This document shows, piece after piece, positions 23,901 through 33,827 of a stretch of 64,000 bases of DNA. Within the stretch, counting starts at the first letter, position 1, and each line of letters begins with the position of its first letter. The position numbers and the translations under genes were made by a program. Source of the DNA: Ligustrum vulgare (lineage: Eukaryota; Streptophyta; Magnoliopsida; Lamiales; Oleaceae); the NCBI GenBank assembly GCA_963555705.1, contig OY743182.1, positions 50,162,592-50,226,591 of the forward strand. The letters are read 5' to 3'. The notes beneath the pieces were generated by a model. That model did no database searches. It was not told the origin of the DNA and saw only the letters and a list, made by a program, of their open reading frames with translations.

Positions 23901-24299
23901 GATGAGTCTACTGAGTATTTCCCCCATGAAATACTCACCCTACTTTTTAACAGTTTTGCAGATTTTGGAGACGGTGGCGAGCGATGAATGATGGTGGCAA
24001 TAATCGTTAAACGGTTGAAAGTTTGACGTTAATGATTTCCGTATTTTTCCAAACAATCGAATAATTTAGAGAAGTTCATTTATTTGAGAAATTATGACAT
24101 TGTCAATTTCTTTACAAAATTAATGGTTCGATTTACTATTTCAAATGGTTTCATAAATGTTTCAATTTTATCGGCCATTACAGTTTATTTAATGTTGCCA
24201 AAAATGAATTTCAATTATTTCTTCCGCAAAAATATTATTCGAAAAATTTAGACAGAAAATGACGTAGTGAATCGGGTATACGGAACTCGGGGCGCTACA
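20982..24299 (+). repeat. 5' LTR of copy 1
   Basis: A 3318-bp LTR from TATAGCGACCC to GGGGCGCTACA. A C/A-rich stretch (21350-22350) makes long but meaningless open frames. GAGA-rich sequence lies at 22560-22600. Tandem words CATTTTAGTCCCTCAACTTT are at about 22788-22906. From 23237 to 23620 there are five copies of a unit containing CCTAAGTTCGGTAAAATTC. The frames here are repeated exactly in the 3' LTR and I do not call them genes. Confidence 0.93.
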
Positions 24300-24302
24300 A
24301 GT

Positions 24303-24313
24303 TGGTATCAGAG
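24303..24313 (+). other. primer binding site, copy 1
   Basis: TGGTATCAGAG begins three bases after the 5' LTR. It matches the common plant PBS complementary to the 3' end of initiator tRNA-Met. Confidence 0.85.
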
Positions 24314-25239
24314 ATAGTCTGCGTTTCTGTAGACTGGTAAAATTTTCAAAAAGAATTTTAAGAAATATTTTCCATTATAAGATTTTTATTGATGAAGATT
24401 GCCACTGCCATCATTCGTTCCACCAACTTCGAGGTAAAGAAGTTTATGATGTTTAAAGTTATTTCAGTATTTCGAATACTCATTTTATTGATTTATGAGA
24501 AAGAATGAAGAGTATTTCGGATACTTATGATTTATGAGAAATAAGAATGTATTTCTTCGAAAATAATGATGTTGTTATGCTTTGTCATAACTTATATGCT
24601 TTAATGTATGATTATGAGAAAATTTTTAAGAAAGAAAACGAGTGTTGAGCATAATGGGAATAATATGATTTAAGAATGATTTTTAAATAATTTTTGTCCT
24701 CGAGTTAGAAATGATGAACCCTAGATGGACTTTGCATAATTGATTTTAGACATGGCATATATTTATAAGTATGAGTAATCTTTTGAGCCAATTAAGGTAT
24801 GGAAGGAAATGATATTGTGATATTGAAAAAAATATGATTTGAAATTGTTATGTTGAGGAATTATGAATGGAATTATGAGATATTTTTGATGATATTGAAG
24901 TGTTGGAATCGTTTTCAATATTTTAGATCGTTGTGATCAAATGTGGAGTTATTTGTTATTGTGAGTTATGAAGTATGCTTATGTTTTGGGATAAGTCCAA
25001 ATTACAAGGGAGACTCTGTTCAGAATTTTATCAATTGAAATTAAGAGCATGATATGATAAGCATCTACTAAAGGAATTAAGGTTAGACATGCAAGTACAT
25101 TTATATCACAAACGAGATTTGGTTGATGATAGCAGAGATTTTATTATTTTCTCATAAGGAGAACACACAAGAGTCACACTGGAAAGGAAATACATGAAAC
25201 ACATGAAAGCATAAGAGAAAAACATGGAAAGATCCTCAA
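24314..25239 (+). other. non-coding 5' interior of copy 1
   Basis: AT-rich, with no gag frame. The block around 24700-24790 matches the reverse complement of 63650-63740 in copy 2, which shows that the two elements share this interior. Copy 1 has about 50 bp near 25055-25105 that copy 2 lacks. Confidence 0.7.
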
Positions 25240-25455
25240 AATGAGAGATGTGTTTCCGGAGTAGCCGTATCCTACCACCTCTGATCTTTTGAGGAAATAA
25301 AGAAACCTTCAAAGAGGTGTGTTTCGAGAGTAAGAATACTCCGTAATCTACCACCTGGAACCTTTGAGGTACACACAAGATTTAAACATTAAGGAAATCC
25401 AAGTAAATGGAGGGGTGTCTCGAGAGTGAGAATACTCCGTACTCTACCCCCACCT
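25240..25455 (-). repeat. three hairpin-forming repeats 3' of LOG, copy 1
   Basis: On the minus strand, three imperfect copies of GGTGGTAGATTACGGAGTAT...CACACCTC lie at about 25409-25455, 25314-25356 and 25240-25279. Each begins GGTGG and ends CACC/ATCTC. Units 1 and 2 contain GAGTA-TTCT-TACTC, so each can fold into a two-part stem-loop. The same three units lie at the same place after LOG in copy 2. The function is unknown. Confidence 0.75.
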
Positions 25456-25465
25456 ATTCTAAGAT

Positions 25466-26119
25466 TCACAGAGTTAAGTTTACATTAACCGGACTCCATT
25501 TTCGCTTGATTCCCCTTCCTTGCGACCAATCTATCTTAACCCCTGCTGGATCTTGTATTGAGATATATGACTGCAGCTTATCCAGTAGTTCATCAATAGT
25601 AGGAGCAGAATTAAGAAGCCTTCTGGAAAATGGAGAGATGAATCCCTGTTCCACAGCATAATCAAGAAAAGTTAACAAACCATCAAAGAAATTGTTAACA
25701 TTCAGAAGTCCAATAGGCTTAGTATGGAGATCTAGTTGAGCCCACGAGGTAATGTTAAAGATTTCTTCTAAGGTACCAAAACCTCCGGGCAGGGCTATAA
25801 AGGCATCAGAACCATATAGCATACAAGTTATGCGTTCATGGATGGATAAGGTTTGAACTTCATGCCCTCGTGTTTTGCCTGCAACATCTACCAAAGGGAC
25901 ATGTATGACACCGATTACTTTTGATTTCTCTGCAAGAGCAGATTGGGAAACACAACCCATTAGACCACTGCTACCACCCCCATATACAAGAGTGATACCT
26001 TTTTCCCCCAGTTTCTTTCCAAGATCTACAGCCGCTTCTAGATAACCGAAGCCTTTCCCCACTTTTGATCCACAAAATACACAAATAGTTTTGATCTGTC
26101 GAAGTTTTGGTGCTTCCAT
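25466..26119 (-). CDS. LOG-like: LOG-type cytokinin riboside 5'-monophosphate phosphoribohydrolase
   Basis: An intact 217-aa frame, intronless. LOG enzymes cleave cytokinin nucleotides to active bases in one step, in the cytosol and nucleus. Family marks are ICVFCGS (12-18), YGGGSSGLMG (46-55), H94-E-R96, and PGGFGTLEE (111-119), which holds the catalytic Glu; Arg96 corresponds to the conserved catalytic Arg. The Lys that usually follows this Arg is Ile97, and the C-terminus (about 195-217, basic, GIKRKWSP) is not typical. No signal peptide. Ordinary plant LOG genes have several introns, so this looks like a processed copy. It lies antisense inside an LTR element, 302 bp downstream of the Cys-rich gene on the same strand. 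A TATA-like TTTAAATAG lies about 80 bp upstream. Function is inferred by family; activity is untested. Confidence 0.93.
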   Translation of the reverse strand: MEAPKLRQIKTICVFCGSKVGKGFGYLEAAVDLGKKLGEKGITLVYGGGSSGLMGCVSQSALAEKSKVIGVIHVPLVDVAGKTRGHEVQTLSIHERITCMLYGSDAFIALPGGFGTLEEIFNITSWAQLDLHTKPIGLLNVNNFFDGLLTFLDYAVEQGFISPFSRRLLNSAPTIDELLDKLQSYISIQDPAGVKIDWSQGRGIKRKWSPVNVNLTL

Positions 26120-26421
26120 CTTTGATAGTAAAGAAGGGAAAACTGACGAAGAAGATGTGATTTTTGGGATGCCTGAACTATGAAATATGTTTGGCTATTT
26201 AAAGCCGGAAAAAAATTTACTGTTTTTGATTGATTCTGAAAAAGTAAAGATTTACTTTTGACAAAATCAGCCCACTTTTGAAAATTTTATCGTATCGAGG
26301 CTGTCACCTTTCGGCGATTAAATATTTTATTTCCAGCTTTATCAAACCTCGAGAAAGGAAAAATATTTTTTATTTCCAAAACGCGTTAAAGAAAGCAGCA
26401 AAATATTTTAAAAGATTTACC
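26120..26421 (-). promoter_or_regulatory. CRP-LOG spacer with TATA-like motif and GAAA hairpin, copy 1
   Basis: On the minus strand, the spacer has CTTTAAATAGCC about 80 bp before LOG, conserved in copy 2. It also has a small hairpin CGCC-GAAA-GGTG (26304-26317). The Cys-rich gene's stop is followed at once by GGTAAAT, a splice-donor-like word. A promoter for LOG, or a spliced two-gene transcript, are both possible. Confidence 0.5.
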
Positions 26422-26973
26422 TTATATCATTGCTGAACTGCCAGAAGCCTCATTTTGTAAAACAGACTGGCAAACAGGATCTTTCGATATTATATTTTGG
26501 AGACTATAACGATTTTTGTCCTCGTTAAACTGAGCGTATAAGGAGAGAAGTTCACGTTGTACATAACCACTTGGGTGCGTCTCAAGAGTCAGTCGAATAT
26601 CATCCAAAGACTCCTTACTCAGTCCACCCTTTATGAATTCGATTTTATCATCCCGATTAGTAGAAGAATATCCTACTGATTTGCAACGTGTATTACAGTT
26701 CCAACGAGCACATTTGTAGCAACCACCCAGTCTTTTTGCTCTTCGTTTCTTTGCAAACGTGCTTTTGCCTAAACCAGGCATGTGCTTTGGAAATGTTGAT
26801 GGTAATTCACCAGATAGTCGAACATTTGCTTCTATCAACCAGCGAACATCTTCTGGAATATCATGAGCCATTAGCAACCTCAATCTTTCGAGCCTTATTC
26901 TATAGATCTTTCTCAGATCATTCATAGGAAGACTGGAATAATACTTGCGAATGTTAGAAAGGATGATATCCAT
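26422..26973 (-). CDS. cysteine-rich nucleic-acid-binding-like protein (virus CRP type)
   Basis: An intact 183-aa frame; the ATG at 26973 is chosen because copy 2 starts at the same codon. An N-terminal helical, basic half (MDIIL ... RWLIEA) leads to FPKHMPGLGKSTFAKKRRAK (61-80), a strongly basic, NLS-like block. A cluster Cys85-x2-Cys88-x4-Cys93-x3-Cys97 follows directly, and then a hydrophilic C-terminal half. A basic 'GxGKSxxAxxRRA' block directly before a Cys knuckle is the layout of the small cysteine-rich proteins of carla-, viti- and allexiviruses, which bind nucleic acid and in some viruses act as silencing suppressors or transcription regulators. The C-terminal extension of about 80 residues is longer than I expect for those proteins. 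It is antisense in an LTR element, upstream of LOG, with TTTTAAATAG about 40 bp before the start. The viral kinship rests on pattern recognition only. Confidence 0.75.
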   Translation of the reverse strand: MDIILSNIRKYYSSLPMNDLRKIYRIRLERLRLLMAHDIPEDVRWLIEANVRLSGELPSTFPKHMPGLGKSTFAKKRRAKRLGGCYKCARWNCNTRCKSVGYSSTNRDDKIEFIKGGLSKESLDDIRLTLETHPSGYVQRELLSLYAQFNEDKNRYSLQNIISKDPVCQSVLQNEASGSSAMI

Positions 26974-27719
26974 TGTTTGATGATTCAACCTCTTCCCAGC
27001 ATGAACTATTTAAAAGCGCAAGGATATGAATGAATCCGCGTGATTTGTGTTACAGTAAGAAAGGATGGAATAAAATAATGGATAAGAGGAGACAAGAATT
27101 AATGCGCCGTTCACTTTCTTGATAAAAGAAAGATTTGATGATGGGATTTGAGATTTGGAATATTTTCTTGGATTATGGGTACTGATATTTTATTATAATA
27201 ATGATAATCATGGTATAGTGTGATGATACGTGGAAAGTGAATTGAGGACCGTATCGAATTAGAGTTAATACGTATATACAAGTGAAAGAAATACTTTGCA
27301 GGAAATGTGATGACATTTAAGTAAAGAATTTTAGTTATTTGGAAGATATTTGTTTACTGAATTTTGGGTTACAAATATTGGAAAGATAAGTTAATGATAT
27401 TATGTTGATATGTTATTGGGTATATTACGTAGAGAGAATATTCAGGTAATTCTTTGATTATTTTGGGAATATTCGATGATAAGAAGAAAGGAAAAATTAT
27501 TATGATATGATATGTCAGTAAAGATTTGTTGAAATTTTAGAGATATATACAAATATTTGAGGTCACATGATACGATGATAAGTGACATGTTACATGAGTA
27601 ATACAAGATATGATGAAATATCACATACGATTGGGAATTTTCATTTTGATTCAGAAGAATTTATGAGTAGACACATATGTCTATAGAAAAGTCCATGTTC
27701 TTAAGAAACAATGTGATGC
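26974..27719 (+). other. non-coding 3' interior of copy 1
   Basis: AT-rich, with no gene. It is collinear with the reverse of 60400-61100 in copy 2. The last 70 bp before the Cys-rich gene contain its TATA-like motif. Confidence 0.65.
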
Positions 27720-27872
27720 ATTTAGTCAAAGTCCAGTGGGTTAAATATGGTTGGGTTAAATATGGTAGCGATGATGCTACATAAGAGAAAGAAGAGATTC
27801 TGATTAAGTATTCAGAAATCATAAGATTAAGTAAGTTTAATTTCGAGGACGAAATTATTTTAAGGGGGTAAG
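27720..27872 (+). pseudogene. C-terminal pol (chromodomain) remnant, copy 1
   Basis: In the element's sense frame this reads VKVQWVKYGWVKYGSDDAT, a stop, then EKEEEILIKYSEII and a terminal FEDEIILRG. This is the end of integrase/chromodomain of Tekay/Del-like chromoviruses. A 15-bp unit TGGGTTAAATATGGT is tandemly duplicated, and the stop replaces the usual Trp of the ATW motif. Copy 2 has the same duplication. The intact equivalent, with ETTW, is at 40967-41090. This identifies the parent lineage. Confidence 0.75.
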
Positions 27873-27874
27873 AT
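27857..27874 (+). other. polypurine tract region, copy 1
   Basis: TTTTAAGGGGGTAAGAT lies directly before the 3' LTR, the expected place for plus-strand priming. Confidence 0.7.
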
Positions 27875-30800
27875 TATAGCGACCCAGAATTTTTATGCAA
27901 TAAATAATTATTTTAATATTTAGAAAATTGAGTCGCTATTGTTTTGAAATTAATGCCGCGACGGATTCGTCTAGCCAAGTCAAGAAATATCGAATTTGTT
28001 CGATTTTAAATTAAAATCCGAATTTCTAAAATTATGTTATTTTAATTATTTATTCAAAGTATTATTTTCAAAATCATTTTGAATTCCAAATTTATTAAAA
28101 TATCTCAATTTTCCTTATTCAAATTATTTCAAGTCCAAATACGTAATTCAATTTTATCTCAAAATTTATTTATTCTCAAATTATTTTCAGTCCAAAGTAT
28201 ATCTGTTTTAAATACATTTCTTAATCAAAATTAGTCTAATTTTCAATGGATTACTTCCCACGTTTTCTCCTCCTTCCTTTTCTTTGTCCACCAAAAACAA
28301 CCATCATTATGGTTCAAGAACATAATGATGATATATACATGTTCTATTATTTTTCACTCTTTCCACTTCATTACACCATCACCAAAGTATCTTCAACATG
28401 GGCACACACCATCATTATCATCATAATCATCACTCGGCCAAGAGCAAATACCCAGCATCATCTCACCAACTACACCTACCACCATTCCAATTCATCATTA
28501 TAACATCCCTTTCATCACAAATCACATTCAAGTAATAATTCAGTCTCCATTCCCACCTTTCACTACCATCTCACGCAGCCATTCCATTATCATCAATCCA
28601 CACAATTTCAAGAAAACAAACTCAATTTCCAATCTGTAAATCAAACCAACACCGTCCATCATCACCAACCCCATTTGCAGCAACAGTCTCCACCACCCCA
28701 GTCACCAGTGCTCAATCAAACAAACCAATCCTCAATCAGTCACCACCGGTCAGCCACAATACCACCACTGCCGGAACCACGGTTATCATCACCAAAACAG
28801 CCACTCAACCAAACCAACAATCAAACCAAGTTCACTGCCTATCCAAGAAACCACACTGCCCAAACCATTCAATTCTACCACCGCAACCAACATCCCAAAC
28901 CTCTGCAATCATCAAATGAACCACAGCCAAATCAACATCAAAACCTCCATAACCGGCCAGCTTCCTCCCAGTTTTCCTCCATTTCAGCTTCATCCAATTC
29001 AATGCATAACTGGCTACCATAGGTTAAACCACCACCGGAATTAGTTCCATCACCACCAATTTGCAGATCACAAATTCAATTCTCCATTTTCAAACACCCA
29101 ACATCATCATCATCTCCATCATCACTTTCCCCGCACCCAACCTCAGTCGAGAACCCAAAACACCATCACCATCATACAACCATAAAACAAACCCAAAACT
29201 CAGATTAAGTCAAGCCCAAGACTTACCTCAATCACCGCCGTAAGAACGCAGCCCTAAGTTCGAAATTTGAGTTTCGATTTCACTTTGATTCTGCGACAGT
29301 CTCGCACAAATCAGCCCCCAAAAACCCAGCCTTTTGTACACCGTCACTTGCTACTAATCCCGCCGGTGTTGCGCCGGCGAGTCACCGGCTGAAGGTCGGA
29401 TTTTGAATTGGTTTCGCCTCCTCCGCCCCGTTTCTTCTCTGGTCGTGCGAGTGTGAGTGAGTGAGAGACAGTAAAGTGAGAGAGAGAAATGAGAATCTGA
29501 AATATTTAATAACTTTCAAAATTTGCGCGTCAGTCCCTGAAGTTTTTAAAGGTTTTCAAATCAGTCCTCAATTTTTTAAGTTATCCATTTCAGCCCCCAA
29601 AGTTTTAAATGAGTTTTAATCAGCCCTTTCATTTTCAAAATCTATTATTTCAGTCACTGTTGATTTACTTTTAAGCCCAAGTTTCAAAAGTATTCATTTT
29701 AAATCCCTCAACTTTCAAAATATTCATTTTAGTTCCTCAACTATCAAAAGTATTCATTTTAGTCCCTCAACTTTCAAAACATCAATTTTAGTCCTCAAAT
29801 TATAATTTATCATTTTGAACTATATATTCGATAGACTAAAGTGACTTATTGGCTAAGACGAAGCGTACGGAGAATTTAAAGAAATTGAAGTCATTCCCGC
29901 TCAACTTTGCACTCGTCGGATTTGAGGTAGACTCGCACTTATTAATTGATTTAAATTATGATTTCATATAAATGTCATGTGACTTGTGAAAGTCAATTTT
30001 CAAGAAAATTAAGTATGTTTTATGAAAGGTAAATATACCTTATGTTTTTATGAAAAGTAAGTATACCCTATGTTTTTACGATAATGTTTTATATGTTTTG
30101 GATCATTGCTATGCACATAAGAATTCTTACCACGAAGTTCGGTAAAATTCTTGTGTCTCCATAAGTTTATGAGGATTTACCACCTAAGTTCGGTAAAATT
30201 CCTGTCTTTCCATATGTTTATGAGGATTTACCACCTAAGTTCGGTAAAATTCATGTCTCATATGTTTATGAGGATTTCGATCCTATCTTATGTTATGATG
30301 GAAATGATCCCTATGAATTTCAAGAATTATGTTTTGGTATACTTACTGTTATTATGATTTTACTACATAAGAATTCTTGCCACCTAAGTTCGGTAAAATT
30401 CTTATATTTATGAGGATTTCGATCTTATCCTATGTTATGATGAAAACTTACTGTTATTATGATTTTACTGCATAAAGAATTCTTGCCACCTAAGTTCGGT
30501 AAAGTTCTTGTGTCTCCTTATGTTTATGAGGATTTCAATCCTATCTTATGTTATGCTTTCAAAAGAAATTATGCTTGGCATAATTAAAATGTTTTTATAA
30601 GTATATGGTTTTCAAAGAGCTGTTTTCAAAGAGCTATTTTCAAAGATCCTATGATTTGCAAAATATGTCCCGTGCTGTAATGCACAATATGAGTTTTATC
30701 AAGAGCAGTTTTATAAAGAAGCTCTATCAATGCCCGTTTTATAAAGAGCCGGGATTTATGTGTTTAATCATCTTATAAATTAAATTAATTTGCGATGAGT

Positions 30801-31192
30801 CTACTGAGTATTTCCCCCATGAAATACTCACCCTACTTTTTAACAGTTTTGCAGATTTTGGAGACGGTGGCGAGCGATGAATGATGGTGGCAATAATCGT
30901 TAAACGGTTGAAAGTTTGACGTTAATGATTTCCGTATTTTTCCAAACAATCGAATAATTTAGAGAAGTTCATTTATTTGAGAAATTATGACATTGTCAAT
31001 TTCTTTACAAAATTAATGGTTCGATTTACTATTTCAAATGGTTTCATAAATGTTTCAATTTTATCGGCCATTACAGTTTATTTAATGTTGCCAAAAATGA
31101 ATTTCAATTATTTCTTCCGCAAAAATATTATTCGAAAAATTTAGACAGAAAATGACGTAGTGAATCGGGTATACGGAACTCGGGGCGCTACA
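27875..31192 (+). repeat. 3' LTR of copy 1
   Basis: 3318 bp, the same length as the 5' LTR. It differs by eye at three bases only (C/A, A/C and T/C relative to the 5' LTR), which indicates a young insertion. It ends GGGGCGCTACA before target copy GATTA. Confidence 0.93.
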
Positions 31193-31197
31193 GATTA

Positions 31198-32500
31198 AAT
31201 GTGATTAAACTAAATAATTTCTAGAAATCTTTGTGGATCAAAGATGCATCGTTGAACTTGTCAAAAAGATAAGATCTAGTATTCTTAGTCCTAAATTATT
31301 TTTGCATTTCTATATTGGTTTAGAAGTTTTTTCTACATTTTTATTGTTCTTTTTTTTTTTTTTTGGGTCAGAAACCAAGATCTATATTCTTCGACTCAAG
31401 TCTTAGCTAATCTTGTCTTGAAGAAAAGAGCAGTCCCTTTTTATTTTTTATTAAAATAATTTAGGATTCTCCTATTCTTTTGGTTTATACTATTAAAATG
31501 GCTTTAAATTGTTTTTTTTAAATTTAACTTAGTATGAAAGTGAAAATCAGTCAACTTCCAAAGATTAGAAAAAGAGCTTTTTGTAACTGTATTTACCAAA
31601 ACCGTGCGATGACCAAACGGAACGTCAACGCAGAGCAGAGCTACAAGCATATTACACCGAAAAGGTAATCCATTCCTCAAAATTCAGATACGTTTCGTAC
31701 ATAAACCCGCTAGTTCAATTAAAATGTTTTGTTGACCACATAACTAAGTATAATATTTGATAAAAATTTGCACGAATAATTGAAAGTAGTATTTATTTGG
31801 ATTTTTTTTTTTTAAATTGCTTAAAACTTAACAGCCTATCTTTCTTGTAAATGTATTATCCAAAATCGTGCGATGATCAGTGGAACGTCAACTCAGAATA
31901 GAGAGGCAATCACATCAAATCGAGAGAGCTAATCCACCTCTCAAAACTCAATTTTTTGTATATAAAACTGCATATTAAAATATTTTGTGCCCAAATAACT
32001 AAGTTTAATATTTGAGAAAAAATCGCATGATGTAATTGAAAGTAGCATTTCTTTGGATTTTTTTTTAAAATATGAATTACATAATTCCACTTAGAAATAG
32101 GATTACGATTATATAAACTATAACCATAATTATAAGAACATATATAATGAAGTTCCAAAACACAAATAGTGAAACTTATAGAACATTTATCATAATTAAT
32201 TATATTATTATACATAAAATCTATATAATAATAGCACATGAAGGTATAAATGAAGTTTCCATATCCTATCTTCATACATAAAATAATTTTTAATTAAAAT
32301 ACTAAACTCGTGTAAATTAAAACAATGGTTTGAACACTATTATTGTGAAACAGTTAGTACTATATGTTTGTATAAATGAGTGAACTTTAAATAGGGTTTA
32401 GAGTTAAATTTCGAAAATGTCAAAACCATTAGAAAAACGAAAATCAATAATTACTATTTAATTATGATAGAAACAAACAGATTTAATTATAAAAACTTAA
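31198..32500 (-). other. Helitron body, internal repeats
   Basis: Two diverged copies of a ~260-bp block start near 31600 (CGTGCGATGACCAAACGGAA) and 31868 (CGTGCGATGATCAGTGGAA). Both continue with 'ataactaagt.taatatttga' and 'attgaaagtag.attt.tttgg'. No helicase or Rep coding is recognised here. Confidence 0.55.
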
Positions 32501-32502
32501 TT

Positions 32503-33038
32503 ATGATAGAAACAAACAGATTTTGAAAATAACAGCAAGAAAAAAATTAAAGAAAATCGAATCTTTAGGCAAATTATTTGGTAGGATTAGAATATTAATG
32601 TGAACGCATTAATTACAACAGACCAATAAAAAAAGCTTTGGAAAAACCCATCAACATAAAAAGAAAAAGAAAAAAATCAATATATGTAGAGTGCTTGAGT
32701 TTTGGCGAGAAAATGTATAGTTGACCCAAGTTGACTCAGCTACTTTTATATATTATATAGATATATAGATTATGATAGAAACAAACAGATTTTGAAAATA
32801 ACAACAAGAAAAAAATTAAAGAAAATCGAATCTTGAGGCAAATTATTAGGTAGGATTAGAATATTAATGTGAACGCATTAACTACAGCAGACCAATAAAA
32901 AAAGTTTTGGAAAAACCCATCAACATAAAAATAAAAAGAAAAAAAAATCAATATATGTAGAGTGCTTGAGTTTTGGCGGGAAAATGTATAGTTGACCCAA
33001 GTTGACTCAGCTACTTTTATATATTATATAGATATAGA
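32503..33038 (-). repeat. tandemly duplicated Helitron 5' terminus
   Basis: A ~260-bp unit from ATTATGATAGAAACAAACAG to the terminal TATATTATATAGATATA occurs twice, at about 32503-32770 and 32768-33038, with few differences. Each copy ends with a full Helitron-type 5' terminus in inverse orientation. Confidence 0.75.
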
Positions 33039-33082
33039 TTCACTAAAAATCAGATTTTAATCTCCACCAAATAGGGGTTTAA

Positions 33083-33765
33083 TCATTACATAATAAGCCA
33101 CTATTTGATATTCATTAAAAAGAAAAAAAAATATTTTTTTATTATAGTATTCAATTTTAATCACACATTTTAATATTAAAGTATTCTACACAAAAATTCA
33201 ATTTTTTTTTCCATTTTCAACCACACAAAATCACATCAATATTCCAATCACTATTCAATTCAAAACATTTTTAAATAATGTACATCATGTTTGAAAATAA
33301 TTTTTGTTTTTACTTAGTAAAATTAAAATGGAGAATAATTTTAAAAATATACATCTAGAAAAGTGTTGCTACAAAAATTACTTTAACTATTTAATTTAAA
33401 ATTTTAATAAACTTAGGTAAATATAGTAATGGTTTGAAAATAATCCAAATATAAACTTAAATAGTCAAGCATTCATTAACCAAATAAATATCTATTAAAT
33501 AATTAATCACATTGTAGTTAAACATTAGTTAACCAAATTGTGTTCATACAATGTATTCACATTGAACCACTAAATATTAACCAAATAGTTAAACCACATT
33601 GTGTTCACACTAAACCACTACCATACTTTAAAATATATAAAGATTCAAATTAATAAAATTAGTTTCACGTCAGTGCGATGCATGAACATATTTATTTGAC
33701 AAAGTATAATGTACTGATATAGAACAATGAAAAAATTAAATAAAAAATTAACAATAGAGAGTATC

Positions 33766-33827
<62 letters not shown>

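Larger units (their letters stand above)
20982..31192 (+). mobile_element. non-autonomous LTR element with CRP-LOG cassette, copy 1
   Basis: A complete 10,211-bp LTR retrotransposon flanked by a perfect 5-bp target duplication GATTA (20977-20981 and 31193-31197). Two 3318-bp LTRs differ at only three positions that I found (23360, 23390, 23856). A tRNA-Met-type primer site follows the 5' LTR and a purine tract precedes the 3' LTR. The 3.6-kb interior lacks gag, protease, RT and integrase. Only a remnant of the chromodomain end of pol is left (27720-27872), of Tekay/Del-like chromovirus type. It carries two intact genes antisense to the element. Size and layout suit a LARD-type element mobilised in trans. 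The LTR starts with TATAGCG rather than TG in both copies. Confidence 0.93.
20596..33038 (-). mobile_element. Helitron, split by an LTR element
   Basis: On the minus strand the 3' end reads CCCGTGCATCGCACGGG (a 7-bp stem hairpin, 20607-20623), then ATAAATA, then CTAG with T after it. The 5' end on the right reads TCTATAT...ATATAAAAGTAGCTGAGTCAACTT, the typical plant Helitron start. The insertion lies between A and T, as expected. A RepHel C-terminus is present at the left. The span without the LTR element is about 2.2 kb, so most of the RepHel gene is gone. Confidence 0.8.
20471..33077. mobile_element. Tourist-like MITE, split by a Helitron
   Basis: The left end GCCCTTGTTTGGTACGGATT (20471) pairs with the reverse complement of 33040-33077, CCCCTATTTGGTGGAGATTA. 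Both continue with AAATCT-like words. The outer flanks both carry TTA, the target of PIF/Harbinger-type MITEs. Only about 125 bp on the left and 40 bp on the right belong to the MITE; the rest is the Helitron and the LTR element inside it. Confidence 0.55.

Noticed and set aside
25466..26973. Bacterial contamination or an operon as the source of the LOG pair
   Set aside because: The pair sits inside plant LTR elements with a TSD, in two copies. Eukaryotic TATA-like motifs and a 300-bp spacer do not suit a bacterial operon.
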